From Candidatus Methylomirabilota bacterium (GTDB lineage: Bacteria; Methylomirabilota; Methylomirabilia; Methylomirabilales; Methylomirabilaceae), in contig JAGWQH010000105.1 of NCBI GenBank assembly GCA_028870115.1, positions 1 to 58,751 of the forward strand: a DNA stretch of 58,751 nt. Direction: 5' to 3'. Below, piece after piece: positions 36,195 to 45,102 of the stretch (position 1 is the first letter of the stretch; each line of letters opens with the position of its first letter). The notes beneath the pieces were generated by a model. That model was not told the origin of the DNA. It did no database searches and saw only the letters and a program-made list of their open reading frames with translations. A program made the translations under genes and the position numbers.

Positions 36195-37598
36195 TCACAT
36201 GGCGTTCTTGTGGATGAACCCCCTCCAAAGACTTAGCCAGAGAATCCTCAGATCGAAGAATATTGACCAGTTCTCAATATAGAACAGGTCGCACTCGATT
36301 CGTTTCTCGACTGAGGTGTCGCCCCTCCACCCGTTGACCTGAGCCCACCCGGTGATGCCCGCCTTCACCTTGTGTCGAAGCATATACCGGGGGATCCGTT
36401 TTCGAAACTCCTCTATAAAGACCGGCCGCTCCGGTCGGGGACCGACCAGACTCATCTCCCCCTTCAGCACATTGAACAGTTGCGGCAGCTCATCCAGTGA
36501 GGTTCGGCGGAGCAAGGCGCCGATCACTGTCCGACGCTCATCACCGCGCGCGGCCCAGACCGGGCCGGTGTCATCTTCTGCATCGGTCCGCATCGATCGG
36601 AATTTCAGCATCTGAAAGGTCCTGCCGTCCAGGCCCATGCGCTCCTGACGGTACAGAACCGGGCCAGACGATGTGAATTTGATGACCGCCGCGAGCAGGA
36701 GCAGCAGCGGCCCGGTGATCAGGAGGGCCACGCTTGACAGTGCGATGTCCATCACCCTTTTGCCGACCAGGCTCCAGCCGTAAGTGGGCGAGTCCTGCAG
36801 GCTGATCAGGGGCAGGCCGTCGAACTCCTCCACCCCTCCCCGCAAGGTCATGTACTGGTAGAGATCCGGAACAACGTTGATGTCCGCAATCCCCTCCTCC
36901 AAGCTTCGGAGGATCCCTTCTATCCGCCCGTAAGCCTCCAGCGGAATGGCGATGAGCACCCTGTCGATCGACAGCTCTCCTGCCAGCTCCCCCGCCTGTT
37001 CATAGGTGCCAAGAGCGCTCAGCCCACCAACCTGTTGCCCAATCATTATTGGATCCCCAACCAGAAGCCCGACAATGCGAAGACCCAATTCCGGGCGCGC
37101 ATGGATCCTCTCGACCACCTTCCGCGCCAACACCCCCTCTCCGACAATCAGGATATGGCGGAGGTTATACCCCCTGCGCCTCATAAAGCGGAGACCCTCG
37201 CGGAAGGAACTCCTGATCAAGCTGACTGACAGGATGCTGAAGATCCAGAAGTAGAGGATCACTAACCGCGAGACCTCGAACGGCTTGAGAAAGAAAGTAG
37301 CCGCGACGAGGATCAAGACTGCAACGGTACAGGCCTTGGCGATATCCCTCACTTCGGCAAGGCGCGATGAGATTCGCCTCGGGCGATACAACCCGAAGGC
37401 CTTAAAGGCGACACCCCAGACGATAGCGATGAGACCCAGAAACAAGAGGTATGGGCGAATGTCGGGGATGCCGCGGTAGACGGGAACCATGCCCCAATAA
37501 AAGCGGAGATAGTACGTGCCGAGCCAACTGGCGCTGATCGCCAGCAGGTCTGCGAGCAGCATAAGACTTTCGAGAAACTGGCTGTGGCGTTTCAGCAT
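36195..37598 (-). CDS. Polyprenyl-phosphate sugar-1-phosphate transferase (WcaJ/WbaP-like)
   Basis: This 467-residue membrane enzyme starts a lipid-linked glycan by moving hexose-1-phosphate to undecaprenyl phosphate. Four to five N-terminal helices (about 1-140) and a CoA-binding-like Rossmann segment (IVGEGVLARKVVERI) come first. The catalytic bacterial sugar transferase domain follows from about residue 275, with FKSSG-like KFTSSGPVLYRQERMG, LKFRSM, RRTSLDELPQLFNVLKG and SLVGPRPERP. I start at the ATG at 37598, which overlaps the upstream GT4 stop by 7 bp; the open frame above it is inside that gene. Confidence 0.92.
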   Translation of the reverse strand: MLKRHSQFLESLMLLADLLAISASWLGTYYLRFYWGMVPVYRGIPDIRPYLLFLGLIAIVWGVAFKAFGLYRPRRISSRLAEVRDIAKACTVAVLILVAATFFLKPFEVSRLVILYFWIFSILSVSLIRSSFREGLRFMRRRGYNLRHILIVGEGVLARKVVERIHARPELGLRIVGLLVGDPIMIGQQVGGLSALGTYEQAGELAGELSIDRVLIAIPLEAYGRIEGILRSLEEGIADINVVPDLYQYMTLRGGVEEFDGLPLISLQDSPTYGWSLVGKRVMDIALSSVALLITGPLLLLLAAVIKFTSSGPVLYRQERMGLDGRTFQMLKFRSMRTDAEDDTGPVWAARGDERRTVIGALLRRTSLDELPQLFNVLKGEMSLVGPRPERPVFIEEFRKRIPRYMLRHKVKAGITGWAQVNGWRGDTSVEKRIECDLFYIENWSIFFDLRILWLSLWRGFIHKNAM

Positions 37599-38812
37599 GG
37601 CCGATGGCGGCCCTCCCCACGCTTCCATTCCTCGAAGCGTTCATCAATATAGCTCGCGATCCGCTTTTCGAAGATCGAGCGGTCGAAGGTGAGGGCATAC
37701 GCACGAAGCGTCTCCGGATCGAATCGTTCAGATGAGCGCTCGAAAAGATCGACGGCTTGGACTAACGCCTCAACCGTCTGCTCGTAGAAAAATACGCCGG
37801 TAGGAGGTCGAGGTTCAAGGCTGCAGGCTGAAGGCTGCAGGCTGAAGGTATTGTGCGGCTCTGAACGTTGAATATTGAACATTGAACGATCCAACGGGAT
37901 CACCGTTTCCGTTACACCGCCCTTCCCATACGCAATCACCGGCCTCCCACAGGCCATGGCTTCAACGGGGAGAATCCCGAAATCCTCTTCACCCGGAAAG
38001 ACCAGCGCACGGCAGCGGCTCAGAAGGTCGGCAACCTCGCGGTCTGATCGCCACCCAAGAAACTCGATGGTGGGGCCGGCCATGTGCCTCAGGCGATGCC
38101 CCTCCTGACCTTCTCCCATAATTACCAGGCGTCGCCGCAGGCGGTTAAAGGCTTCGATCGCCAGATCGATTCGCTTATACGGGGCGAAGGCCCCAGCCAC
38201 GAGGTAGTAGTCATCTGTCCGGTCAGCGATGTGAAAGCGGGCGGTCTCGACCGGGGGGTAGATCACCTCAGCCTCACGCCCGTAGTGGCGACGGATCCGA
38301 TCTGCTACATAATGAGATATAGCAATGAAGTGATCGACTCTGGTGTTGACTGCCATGTCCCACTGCCGTAAACGCCCGGCAATGATGCGCAACATAAGTC
38401 TGGACACCGGACCCATCCGGCCAGAGGCTACATAGGTATCCTGCATATCCCAGATGTATCGCATGGGGGTGTACAGATACGCGATGTGAAGCGCCTGTGG
38501 CGGGGGCTTGACCCCCTTGGCCACGCAGTGGCTGCTCGACAGGATCAGATCGTACCCATCGAGCTTGAGCTGCTCGATGGCCCACGGGAAGAGGGGCAAA
38601 TAGTAGCGATAGCGGCTGGCGGCAAACGGCAACGCCTGGATAATCGACGTCCGGATCCGCCGTTCTTCGATGGTCTTTGATACGCTTCCCTTCATGTGCA
38701 GCAGGGTAAAGATATCCGCTCCTGGAAAGAGGTCACAGAACGCTTCCAGACAGCGCTCTCCGCCCCGCATCCCCGTCAGCCAGTCGTGAATAATGGCGAC
38801 CTTCGGCCTCAT
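37592..38812 (-). CDS. Glycosyltransferase family 4 (WbaZ-like) carrying an in-frame repeat insertion
   Basis: The protein has 406 residues. The GT4 fold begins KVAIIHDWLTGMRGGERC, with YLYTPMRYIWD, YYLVAGAFAPYKRIDLAIEA and FPGEEDFGILPVEAMACGRP. After GGVTETVIPLD the expected short link to TGVFFYEQTVEAL is interrupted by about 25-28 residues (residues about 307-334, beginning RSMFNIQRSE). They are translated from tandem GCTGCAGGCTGAAG and GAACATTGAA motifs of the intergenic repeat type. Because the insert keeps the frame and falls in a loop, the enzyme may still work. The next gene downstream overlaps it. Confidence 0.88.
   Translation of the reverse strand: MRPKVAIIHDWLTGMRGGERCLEAFCDLFPGADIFTLLHMKGSVSKTIEERRIRTSIIQALPFAASRYRYYLPLFPWAIEQLKLDGYDLILSSSHCVAKGVKPPPQALHIAYLYTPMRYIWDMQDTYVASGRMGPVSRLMLRIIAGRLRQWDMAVNTRVDHFIAISHYVADRIRRHYGREAEVIYPPVETARFHIADRTDDYYLVAGAFAPYKRIDLAIEAFNRLRRRLVIMGEGQEGHRLRHMAGPTIEFLGWRSDREVADLLSRCRALVFPGEEDFGILPVEAMACGRPVIAYGKGGVTETVIPLDRSMFNIQRSEPHNTFSLQPSACSLEPRPPTGVFFYEQTVEALVQAVDLFERSSERFDPETLRAYALTFDRSIFEKRIASYIDERFEEWKRGEGRHRPC
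37810..37893. repeat. Repeat block inserted inside the GT4 gene
   Basis: Two exact 14-nt units AAGGCTGCAGGCTG (37818-37831 and 37832-37845) are followed by GAACGTTGAATATTGAAC-type short repeats to about 37890. The whole is a multiple of three within the gene, so the frame is kept. Confidence 0.75.
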
Positions 38813-39924
38813 CGATTTCCCGCCTCCAGCAGAATCTCCAGGGTCGTCTTGGCAGTCCGCTCCCAGCTAAACCGTTCGGCCTGTTTGAGGCCCTTCTGTC
38901 TCAGATCCTCCCTCACCCAGGGGTCACTCAGGACAGCCTCCATAGCCCCAGCAAGCTTTTCTTTGTCGTAGGGATCGATGAGTAGCGCCGCTTCCCCGGC
39001 CACCTCCGGGAGGGAGCTGATGTGGGAAGTGATGACCGGGGTTCCGCAAGCCATGGCCTCCAGGACAGGGAGGCCAAAGCCCTCGTAGAGGGAGGGGAAG
39101 ACGAACGCCTCCGCTCCCGCATACAGGGCAGGCAGATCCGCCTGGGGAACATAGTCGAGAAACGAGACCCTTTTCTCAAGTCCCAAGGCTCTTGCCTCCG
39201 CTTCCAGGGCCGGATAGTAACGCGGGTCCTTTCTCCCGGCGATGACCAACCTGTGGGGGAATCTTTTCGAGATGAGGGCGAAGGCGTTTAGGAGACGATG
39301 AAGGTTTTTATGGGGTAGGAGGTTACCTACATAGAGAAGATACGCCGCAAGCCCATATCGTTTCTTGGCCCCCTCTGCGTCGATCCCCACCCGATAGCGA
39401 CTGTTGTCATACCCATCCAGAACGACGCGGATCCTTTCGGCCCCGATGCCGTAACAGGTCATGATGTCCCGCTTCGTATTCTCTGAATCGGCGACGACGG
39501 CCCGAGCCTTCCGCAGGATCATCGGGACGAAGTAGCGGAAGTAGTGCTGCTGCCTCGGATACTCCTCGGGAAAATGGAGGGGGAGGACATCGTGAACGAC
39601 AACGACTTGAGGAATGACGGGAAACAGCATCCCTTCGGGCATAGGGGATAGAAGCAGGGACGCCCTGTCGATCAGGAGCCGAAATGGGAGGATAGTTTGG
39701 ATCCAGGCTAGCCGGTGGAGGTGGCCCTTCCGACCGTGGAAAGGCTGAACCTTTGGGCTGATCCTCCTGACTTTGGTCGAGCCTATGCCGCAGACCTCCG
39801 GACAGGAAGTGTACACCACCAGATCATCATGGAGCTTGACCAGCTCCCTGAGGAGGTGGACGGTATACGTTCCAAGGCCGCTGAGGATGGGATCGATGAT
39901 AGAGGCGTTGACACCAATCCTCAT
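38809..39924 (-). CDS. Glycosyltransferase family 4
   Basis: This 371-residue GT-B enzyme starts MRIGVNASIIDPILSGLGTY. It has YLLYVGNLLPHKNLHRLL and the EX7E region PSLYEGFGLPVLEAMACGTP. It is close in sequence layout to the next gene upstream and to the one at 24253-25353, so these are paralogous mannosyltransferase-like enzymes. The open frame extends 31 codons above the chosen ATG at 39924, but the family N-terminus starts here. It overlaps the start of the following gene by ATGA. Confidence 0.9.
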   Translation of the reverse strand: MRIGVNASIIDPILSGLGTYTVHLLRELVKLHDDLVVYTSCPEVCGIGSTKVRRISPKVQPFHGRKGHLHRLAWIQTILPFRLLIDRASLLLSPMPEGMLFPVIPQVVVVHDVLPLHFPEEYPRQQHYFRYFVPMILRKARAVVADSENTKRDIMTCYGIGAERIRVVLDGYDNSRYRVGIDAEGAKKRYGLAAYLLYVGNLLPHKNLHRLLNAFALISKRFPHRLVIAGRKDPRYYPALEAEARALGLEKRVSFLDYVPQADLPALYAGAEAFVFPSLYEGFGLPVLEAMACGTPVITSHISSLPEVAGEAALLIDPYDKEKLAGAMEAVLSDPWVREDLRQKGLKQAERFSWERTAKTTLEILLEAGNR

Positions 39925-40007
39925 CTGTAACGCGATCCCTCCATGTCTACGACCTTCTGAACTGCCTCCGTCACCCCTGTACGCTGCATCGCCTTTCCCT
40001 ATCCATC

Positions 40008-41147
40008 CTATCCGCAAAGCGCTTGGTAACTTTCCACAGTCTTCCGAGCGACAGCCTCCCAGGAGAAGTGCCGCACTCGATCCATCCCCTTGCGCCTGAG
40101 ATCATCCCTCAGCGCCCCGTCATCCAAGACAGACGCCATGGCTTCTGCCAAGGCGTTGGCATCCGTTGGATCGACCAAGAGGGCTGCCTCCCCTGCTACC
40201 TCCGGCATCGCGGAGGTGTGGGAGGTAATGACCGGGACGCCGCACCCCATGGCCTCCAGGATCGGCAGGCCGAACCCTTCGTAGAGGGAGGGGTAGACGA
40301 AAAGCCGGGCCCCTCGGTACAGATCCGGGAGGTCCTCGTCATCGATATAGCCAGGAAAGCATGTGTGACCCTCAAGACCCAGAGACCTGACTGTGTTAAA
40401 AATCTCCTGCTGTTTCCACCCGCCTCCTCCAGCGATCACCAGCTTAAGATCTCGGTTCGGCTTTTCAGCGAGGAGAAGGGCAAAGGCTTGAAGGAGCGTT
40501 GGGATGTTCTTCCTCGGCTGCAGGGCGCCGACAAACAGGATGTACTCAGGGGAAATGCCATACTTCTGCCTCACCGCTTCCAAGCGGCCTGAGTCGCCGA
40601 ATGGCTGAAACCTTCTCTCGACCCCCTCCGGGATGACGGCAATCCGCCCCCGTTCCACTCCGAGATAGCGAACCGCGTCTTCTTTGCCCGATTCAGAGGG
40701 AACGATGATGAGATCTGCCTGCCTTCGGATAGCCGAAAAGGCCGTCTTGAGCACCAGACGGTATTTCAAGGGGAACGTGTGAGGCATGAAGCAGGCGATC
40801 GCATCGTGGAGCGTGACGACGTACCGCCCTTTCTTGAAAAAAAAGGGGATCCCGGCCTGATCGAGCCCGTGAAAGAGATCGATCTCATCAAGGAACAGAC
40901 CGGCCGGCAGAAAAAGAGATGACCGGAGCAGCGTGCTTTTCACACGGCGAAAGCGATCGGATGGATTGGCTTGAAGCTCGCTAAGAACGCCCCGGTCGGT
41001 TTGCGGAGAGGTAAAGATCACGAACTCCACATCGAGCTGTTCTCGGGCCGAAATCGAAATGAGAGCCTTAACTAGATTGACGGCATAGCGCCCGATTCCG
41101 CCGATTGCCGGCGTCAGAACCTTCCCCTCGATCCCGATCCTCATCAC
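40008..41147 (-). CDS. Glycosyltransferase family 4
   Basis: This 379-residue GT-B enzyme starts with a GTG or the ATG right after it (MRIGIEGKVLTPAIGGIGRY). It has YILFVGALQPRKNIPTLL and PSLYEGFGLPILEAMGCGVP. The C-terminal 100 residues closely resemble those of the next GT4 (HTSAMPEVAGEAALLVDP against HISSLPEVAGEAALLIDP), which suggests tandem duplication. It is the first of three GT4 genes feeding the same lipid-linked glycan. Confidence 0.9.
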   Translation of the reverse strand: MMRIGIEGKVLTPAIGGIGRYAVNLVKALISISAREQLDVEFVIFTSPQTDRGVLSELQANPSDRFRRVKSTLLRSSLFLPAGLFLDEIDLFHGLDQAGIPFFFKKGRYVVTLHDAIACFMPHTFPLKYRLVLKTAFSAIRRQADLIIVPSESGKEDAVRYLGVERGRIAVIPEGVERRFQPFGDSGRLEAVRQKYGISPEYILFVGALQPRKNIPTLLQAFALLLAEKPNRDLKLVIAGGGGWKQQEIFNTVRSLGLEGHTCFPGYIDDEDLPDLYRGARLFVYPSLYEGFGLPILEAMGCGVPVITSHTSAMPEVAGEAALLVDPTDANALAEAMASVLDDGALRDDLRRKGMDRVRHFSWEAVARKTVESYQALCG

Positions 41148-41180
41148 ATTATCGGTAGACGTTCAGGGCTTCGCGCATCG

Positions 41181-41618
41181 TCACGAACTACGCTTTCGCT
41201 TACGGTCCTTGAGAAGTGCCAGGCATTGATCCAAGACATGGCTCGCCTCTTTGAGATAGGCGACCGCATCCTCTCTACCGTAAAGTTCCTGGGGCGAGGC
41301 CCCTGTCTCTTCGTCTCCATAGAAACTGAGCTCGCGCTCCATCCGTAACCTCCGCGAGATCGCCGTCAGCCTCTCAATCTGTCGCCGAAAGGAGAGGGGA
41401 AATTTCTCCTGGTGGCCCTTAAGCAACTGCCCAACATCATGCGTCTTCAAGGTTTCAATCCCTATGTCCCTCAACGACGCCTTCAAAGCCAGCTCAACCA
41501 CTTCCTGCGAGCGTCGGACAACCAGGTTCCACACTCTGCGTCGATTCAGATCCTTTGCCTCCTGAAGGATCTGTTCGGCTTGCCGGAGATAACTTCTGGC
41601 CATATCAGCGTTGGTCAT
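41181..41618 (-). CDS. HEPN-domain protein of a MNT-HEPN pair
   Basis: This 145-residue all-helical protein shows the HEPN pattern ARSYLRQAEQILQEAKDL, then EVVELALKASLRDIGIE and KTHDVGQLL. The canonical RNase motif Rx4-6H is not clear. The start overlaps the stop of the nucleotidyltransferase gene by ATGA, the usual arrangement of MNT-HEPN toxin-antitoxin pairs. There HEPN is the toxin and MNT silences it, in some systems by AMP-modifying it. A toxin role here is by family analogy only. Confidence 0.8.
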   Translation of the reverse strand: MTNADMARSYLRQAEQILQEAKDLNRRRVWNLVVRRSQEVVELALKASLRDIGIETLKTHDVGQLLKGHQEKFPLSFRRQIERLTAISRRLRMERELSFYGDEETGASPQELYGREDAVAYLKEASHVLDQCLALLKDRKRKRSS

Positions 41619-42115
41619 AGTTCAAAAATCTCTCCGGGCCGCAAATCGGGTTTGAGGTCCCAGTAGCGAGTTTTGCCCATCCGGCGGCGGACTGACCTGA
41701 GCTCCTTCAATCGACTTTTCAGGCGATCGAGAACGCTCGCGAAAAAGCCATCCGGGTCAAACAGAATAACCGCATCCTCCACAAAGTCCAGGTAAAAGGG
41801 CCTAAGGGGTACGGCCTCTTCGGGGGTCTGTAGGATGGGGCACACATCGCTGTAAATCTCCTTGCCACGCAGCTCTTTCAATCGCTTCTCGATCCGTTGG
41901 TCCGCCGCTCGGACGCGTTCCAGACGCGCCCTGCGCCCCCGTGGGAGGTTCCTCACCACGACAAACAGATCAACATCCGAATACGGATTCGCTTCCCCTC
42001 GAGCCACCGAGCCGAACAACACGACCGAGATCACGTCGTCTCCCAGATCTGCCCTCAAACCCTGAGCGAACGCCTCGGCCAAGTCTCTCAATCGCCTGTT
42101 CAGCACATCCATCAT
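41615..42115 (-). CDS. Minimal nucleotidyltransferase (MNT) of a MNT-HEPN pair
   Basis: This 166-residue protein carries VVLFGSVARGEANPYSDVDL, the GSxxRG...SDxD signature with both metal-binding aspartates. A longer helical tail follows. It is translationally coupled to the HEPN gene. The predicted role is antitoxin by nucleotidylation of HEPN. Confidence 0.85.
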   Translation of the reverse strand: MMDVLNRRLRDLAEAFAQGLRADLGDDVISVVLFGSVARGEANPYSDVDLFVVVRNLPRGRRARLERVRAADQRIEKRLKELRGKEIYSDVCPILQTPEEAVPLRPFYLDFVEDAVILFDPDGFFASVLDRLKSRLKELRSVRRRMGKTRYWDLKPDLRPGEIFEL

Positions 42116-42132
42116 CTATTATCCCGCAATCC

Positions 42133-42561
42133 TCACCCTTCCCGCCTCTTTCCCTCGCGCGGCTCGAAGCGAATCAGCAAGCGCGATCTGGTCGCCTCCG
42201 CCAGGCGCTCCAGTGTACGCATCGACGGACGCGTGCGCCCGCTTTCCAGCCGGGCGACAACGGGTTGCGTCGTCCCCATTCTTCTGGCCAGTTGCTGTTG
42301 CGTCAGGCCGGCGCGATTCCGTGCCTTGATTACGGCCGACGCCTTTTGCCAACAGGCCAGCTTGGTGACAACCAATGTGAAGCCCTTCCCGATGCCCGAC
42401 CTGAATGTTTTGACCATGGACGAGCAGGGCGCGCTCGTCTGGGTCCTACCAACTATTCGAAGGCCTGCCCCTTGATCCAGAAGGCGAAAGATCTTTAGGT
42501 TCGTGATCAACCCTCTGGCTCCAGCGTTCATTAACTCAATCGAATCGCTCAGCTCCCACAT
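42133..42561 (-). CDS. XRE-type HTH protein, orphan antitoxin-like, N-terminus doubtful
   Basis: The last about 65 residues are a clear HigA/XRE helix-turn-helix (IKARNRAGLTQQQLARRMG, TTQPVVARLESGRTRPSM, LERLAEA). They end with RLLIRFEP, typical of HigA-like antitoxins. The first about 70 residues (from 42561) have no homology and look like read-through of unrelated DNA. The functional start is perhaps near 42350. No RelE/HigB toxin is next to it, and the frame's 5' end overlaps the end of the protease gene. A truncated or orphan antitoxin is the likeliest reading. Confidence 0.6.
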   Translation of the reverse strand: MWELSDSIELMNAGARGLITNLKIFRLLDQGAGLRIVGRTQTSAPCSSMVKTFRSGIGKGFTLVVTKLACWQKASAVIKARNRAGLTQQQLARRMGTTQPVVARLESGRTRPSMRTLERLAEATRSRLLIRFEPREGKRREG

Positions 42562-45029
42562 ACTGTGGGGATCAGGCCCTGAAACTCCGTCGAGGGGATG
42601 AAGCCCGCGTTGATGATCTCAAGCAGATGAGTTCGCAGGAACCCCTCCCAAAAGTCGAGACCACCCGGGTCGGGGTTTCGCCCCAGAAAGGTTCGATATA
42701 GAACGGTCACGTAGTCCCGGAAGGTCAAGGCTCGGGCCTCAAACTCTGGCGAGGCCGAGAACGCTACCGCTGCTCCCTCCAGATCCCCTGTCGCCACGAT
42801 GTGATCAACCCAAAAGGCTAATCCGGCGGGTTCGGGGGCTCGCCCGAGGATCTCCGTGTAGAACCGGGTGACCACGGCTGTGACCGCTGCACGGTCCGTA
42901 CGATCAGGCAAGAGACTCTGGAACTCCGCCGAGAGAATGAACCCCTCCAGGGCCAGGGAGAGACGTTCCTGACGAAACTGGTCGGCCCAGAACACCAGGC
43001 CGCTGGAGTCGGGATCCCGCTCTAGGAAGGTCCGGTACAGCACCGTCACCAGCCCCGTCAGGGTCAGCGGCCGTACGGTCCGAAACTCCTCGGAGTCGAA
43101 GAAGGCCTGGGCGATGGTGCGGAACCCGTCAGGGTTGCAGTTGGCCCTGAGAAAGCCCGCCCACGCTGCTAGCCCTGCTTGGTCGGGCGTTCGTCCTAGA
43201 ACTTGTACATAGAGGCCCGTAACGAACGCAGAAATAGCATCTTTGAATTGGACCGCGGTGAGGGCGTCGATGCGTCCGAAGCCGAAGGTATTGTTGGGGA
43301 CCGGGGGACCCAAGGGCACAGCCGTCTGAGTCAGTCTGGCTGACAATTGGGCTGGCGTGAATGTTGGATTCGCGCCCAGCACGAGAGCCGCAGCGCCAGC
43401 CGCATGGGGAGCGGCGGCAGAGGTTCCAAAGAAGGAAGTAAATCCGGCAACACTGGTCGTAACACCGTCCGGAGCGACAAGTTCGGGCTTTACCCTGCCG
43501 TCGCTCGTAGGTCCGTGGGAACTAAAGAATTCGATCGCATTCGGTGTTTGCCAGTTGACCGCCCCAACGGAGATGACGCCGCCCCCAGCGTCGCCTCCAT
43601 TCGGAACGCTCCCCGCGGGGACTACAAACTCGTTCATCACACCGCCGAGAATGAACAGATCAAACACTCGTGGGGCAGCCCCGCCTACCCGATGAATGCT
43701 CACCCCGATAGTAACAGGCGTGGATCCATTGTTTGTGACGAAACCAGCCTCTGTAGGGTTTTGAGTCCCGGTCTGAGGGTTTGTAGAGCAACCCAGTGGC
43801 GAAGCAGGAACATCGGGTGGATAGTGGACGCACAGATCGTAGTTATTTGTAGAGCCGCCAAAGGGATCATTCCATTGCAAGATGATTGCAGCTATCGCTC
43901 CTGGCTGGATGGTCACATTCAGCGTCTCACCCGCATTATCGACTCGGGGAAGCCCAAGGCTTACATCGAACTCATGGAAGGTATCCCCATCGGTATCGGT
44001 GAAGAGGCCCCGATAGTGGCGTTGGGCATAGTTGCCGACCGAATGGAAGTAAGAGACCCCGCCGGCAACAGCATTGGACGCCTCCTGGGAAACCACACTC
44101 GTCCCATCGTAAGGCCCAACATTGAAGAAACTGATATCGTCGGCGATCACCTTGACGCCTTGAGATTTCAGCCACCGGATTGCCCTCTGGTCGGCGAGCG
44201 TCGTACCGCCGAACGGCGCGAAGAATAATTGGGCATCGGGGGCGATATCATGAATGATCTCAAGCAGCGCCGTGCCCTCAGCGCCCGACGTCAGATCTGA
44301 TCGACCTACAGGGGTCACCGTAAACGTCGCGCCTCCGGGCAGCGGGCTGTCGAGCGAGATGCCGCCCCCAGTGAGCGGAGCGGCTGGCATGGTAATCCCT
44401 GCGGCAGGCAGATCGCCAGAGGCTATGCTGGAGGTGAGGCTGTTGACCCCATCGGAGATCACACCCACCTTGACGCCGTTGCCCGTGATGCCCTGTGCCC
44501 GCACCTGATCGGCCCGGATGACCGCGTCGCCTTGCGTCATCACAGAGCCGGCATAGGTCATGCCGTAATTCGGAAGATCGACAAAGGTTACACTGGGGAG
44601 ATCCGCGACGGCCTGCACTTGAGACGGCGCAATCCAGCCCTGGACCAGTCGCTGCGAGACATCATAGATTTCAATCTCCACCCCAGAATCCCGAAGGGCG
44701 TTGAGCGCGCTTTCATTCACGTGATCCAGGGTGATGTAAACCTCAACTCTCCCCTGCTGATCGAATCGAGCGAAGCCCGACAGTCTTTCAGTCAAGGGGA
44801 CGGGTGTGAGACCAGGCTGTGTTGACAGCGGTGCGGTGCCCCCCGCCTGCGTCAGCCTCGAGGCGATCTTCGGGTGGCCTTTGGACTCAGGCCATATCTG
44901 AGTGTTCGGAGCTGACAGGCCGCCCCCAGAAAAAAGCCAGTCAGATGGCTGGGCTTCACTCTTCGTACTCTTGTCGTACGCCAGCAGTAACGCTACCACA
45001 GCAATGAAGGCCGCTTTTCGCTTCATCAT
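42549..45029 (-). CDS. Secreted S8 subtilase with prodomain and four DUF4214-like modules
   Basis: The protein has 826 residues. A signal-peptide-like start (MKRKAAFIAVVALLLAY) is followed by a prodomain (about residues 85-165). The divergent subtilase domain has Asp in VKVGVISDGVN (about 190), His in LEIIHDIAPDA (about 260) and Ser in GTSAAAPHAAG (about 535). The tail from about 600 has four modules of about 55 residues with YVQVLGRTPDQAGLAAW, LYRTFLERDPDSSGLVFW, FYTEILGRAPEPAGLAFW and LYRTFLGRNPDPGGLDFW, the DUF4214 pattern often seen in exported proteins. The lipoprotein gene 73 bp upstream is a stand-alone version of the prodomain. Confidence 0.88.
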   Translation of the reverse strand: MMKRKAAFIAVVALLLAYDKSTKSEAQPSDWLFSGGGLSAPNTQIWPESKGHPKIASRLTQAGGTAPLSTQPGLTPVPLTERLSGFARFDQQGRVEVYITLDHVNESALNALRDSGVEIEIYDVSQRLVQGWIAPSQVQAVADLPSVTFVDLPNYGMTYAGSVMTQGDAVIRADQVRAQGITGNGVKVGVISDGVNSLTSSIASGDLPAAGITMPAAPLTGGGISLDSPLPGGATFTVTPVGRSDLTSGAEGTALLEIIHDIAPDAQLFFAPFGGTTLADQRAIRWLKSQGVKVIADDISFFNVGPYDGTSVVSQEASNAVAGGVSYFHSVGNYAQRHYRGLFTDTDGDTFHEFDVSLGLPRVDNAGETLNVTIQPGAIAAIILQWNDPFGGSTNNYDLCVHYPPDVPASPLGCSTNPQTGTQNPTEAGFVTNNGSTPVTIGVSIHRVGGAAPRVFDLFILGGVMNEFVVPAGSVPNGGDAGGGVISVGAVNWQTPNAIEFFSSHGPTSDGRVKPELVAPDGVTTSVAGFTSFFGTSAAAPHAAGAAALVLGANPTFTPAQLSARLTQTAVPLGPPVPNNTFGFGRIDALTAVQFKDAISAFVTGLYVQVLGRTPDQAGLAAWAGFLRANCNPDGFRTIAQAFFDSEEFRTVRPLTLTGLVTVLYRTFLERDPDSSGLVFWADQFRQERLSLALEGFILSAEFQSLLPDRTDRAAVTAVVTRFYTEILGRAPEPAGLAFWVDHIVATGDLEGAAVAFSASPEFEARALTFRDYVTVLYRTFLGRNPDPGGLDFWEGFLRTHLLEIINAGFIPSTEFQGLIPTVCGS

Positions 45030-45102
45030 CTACGTCCCTGCCTCGTTTTAAGAACATGTAAGGGCAACCGTTCCTGCGGGGCTTCTTCCCACTAATGGTC
45101 CC

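Noticed and set aside
37818-37845. CRISPR-like direct repeats
   Set aside because: The two 14-nt units are adjacent without spacers and lie inside a coding gene.
41615-42115. Full-length nucleotidyltransferase such as a CCA-adding or antibiotic-modifying enzyme
   Set aside because: It is only 166 residues with the minimal GSxxRG/SDxD core, and the coupled HEPN gene fits a MNT-HEPN pair better.
43347-44228. Plus-strand open frame of 293 codons opposite the first subtilase
   Set aside because: The catalytic-triad protein on the minus strand explains the coding signal.
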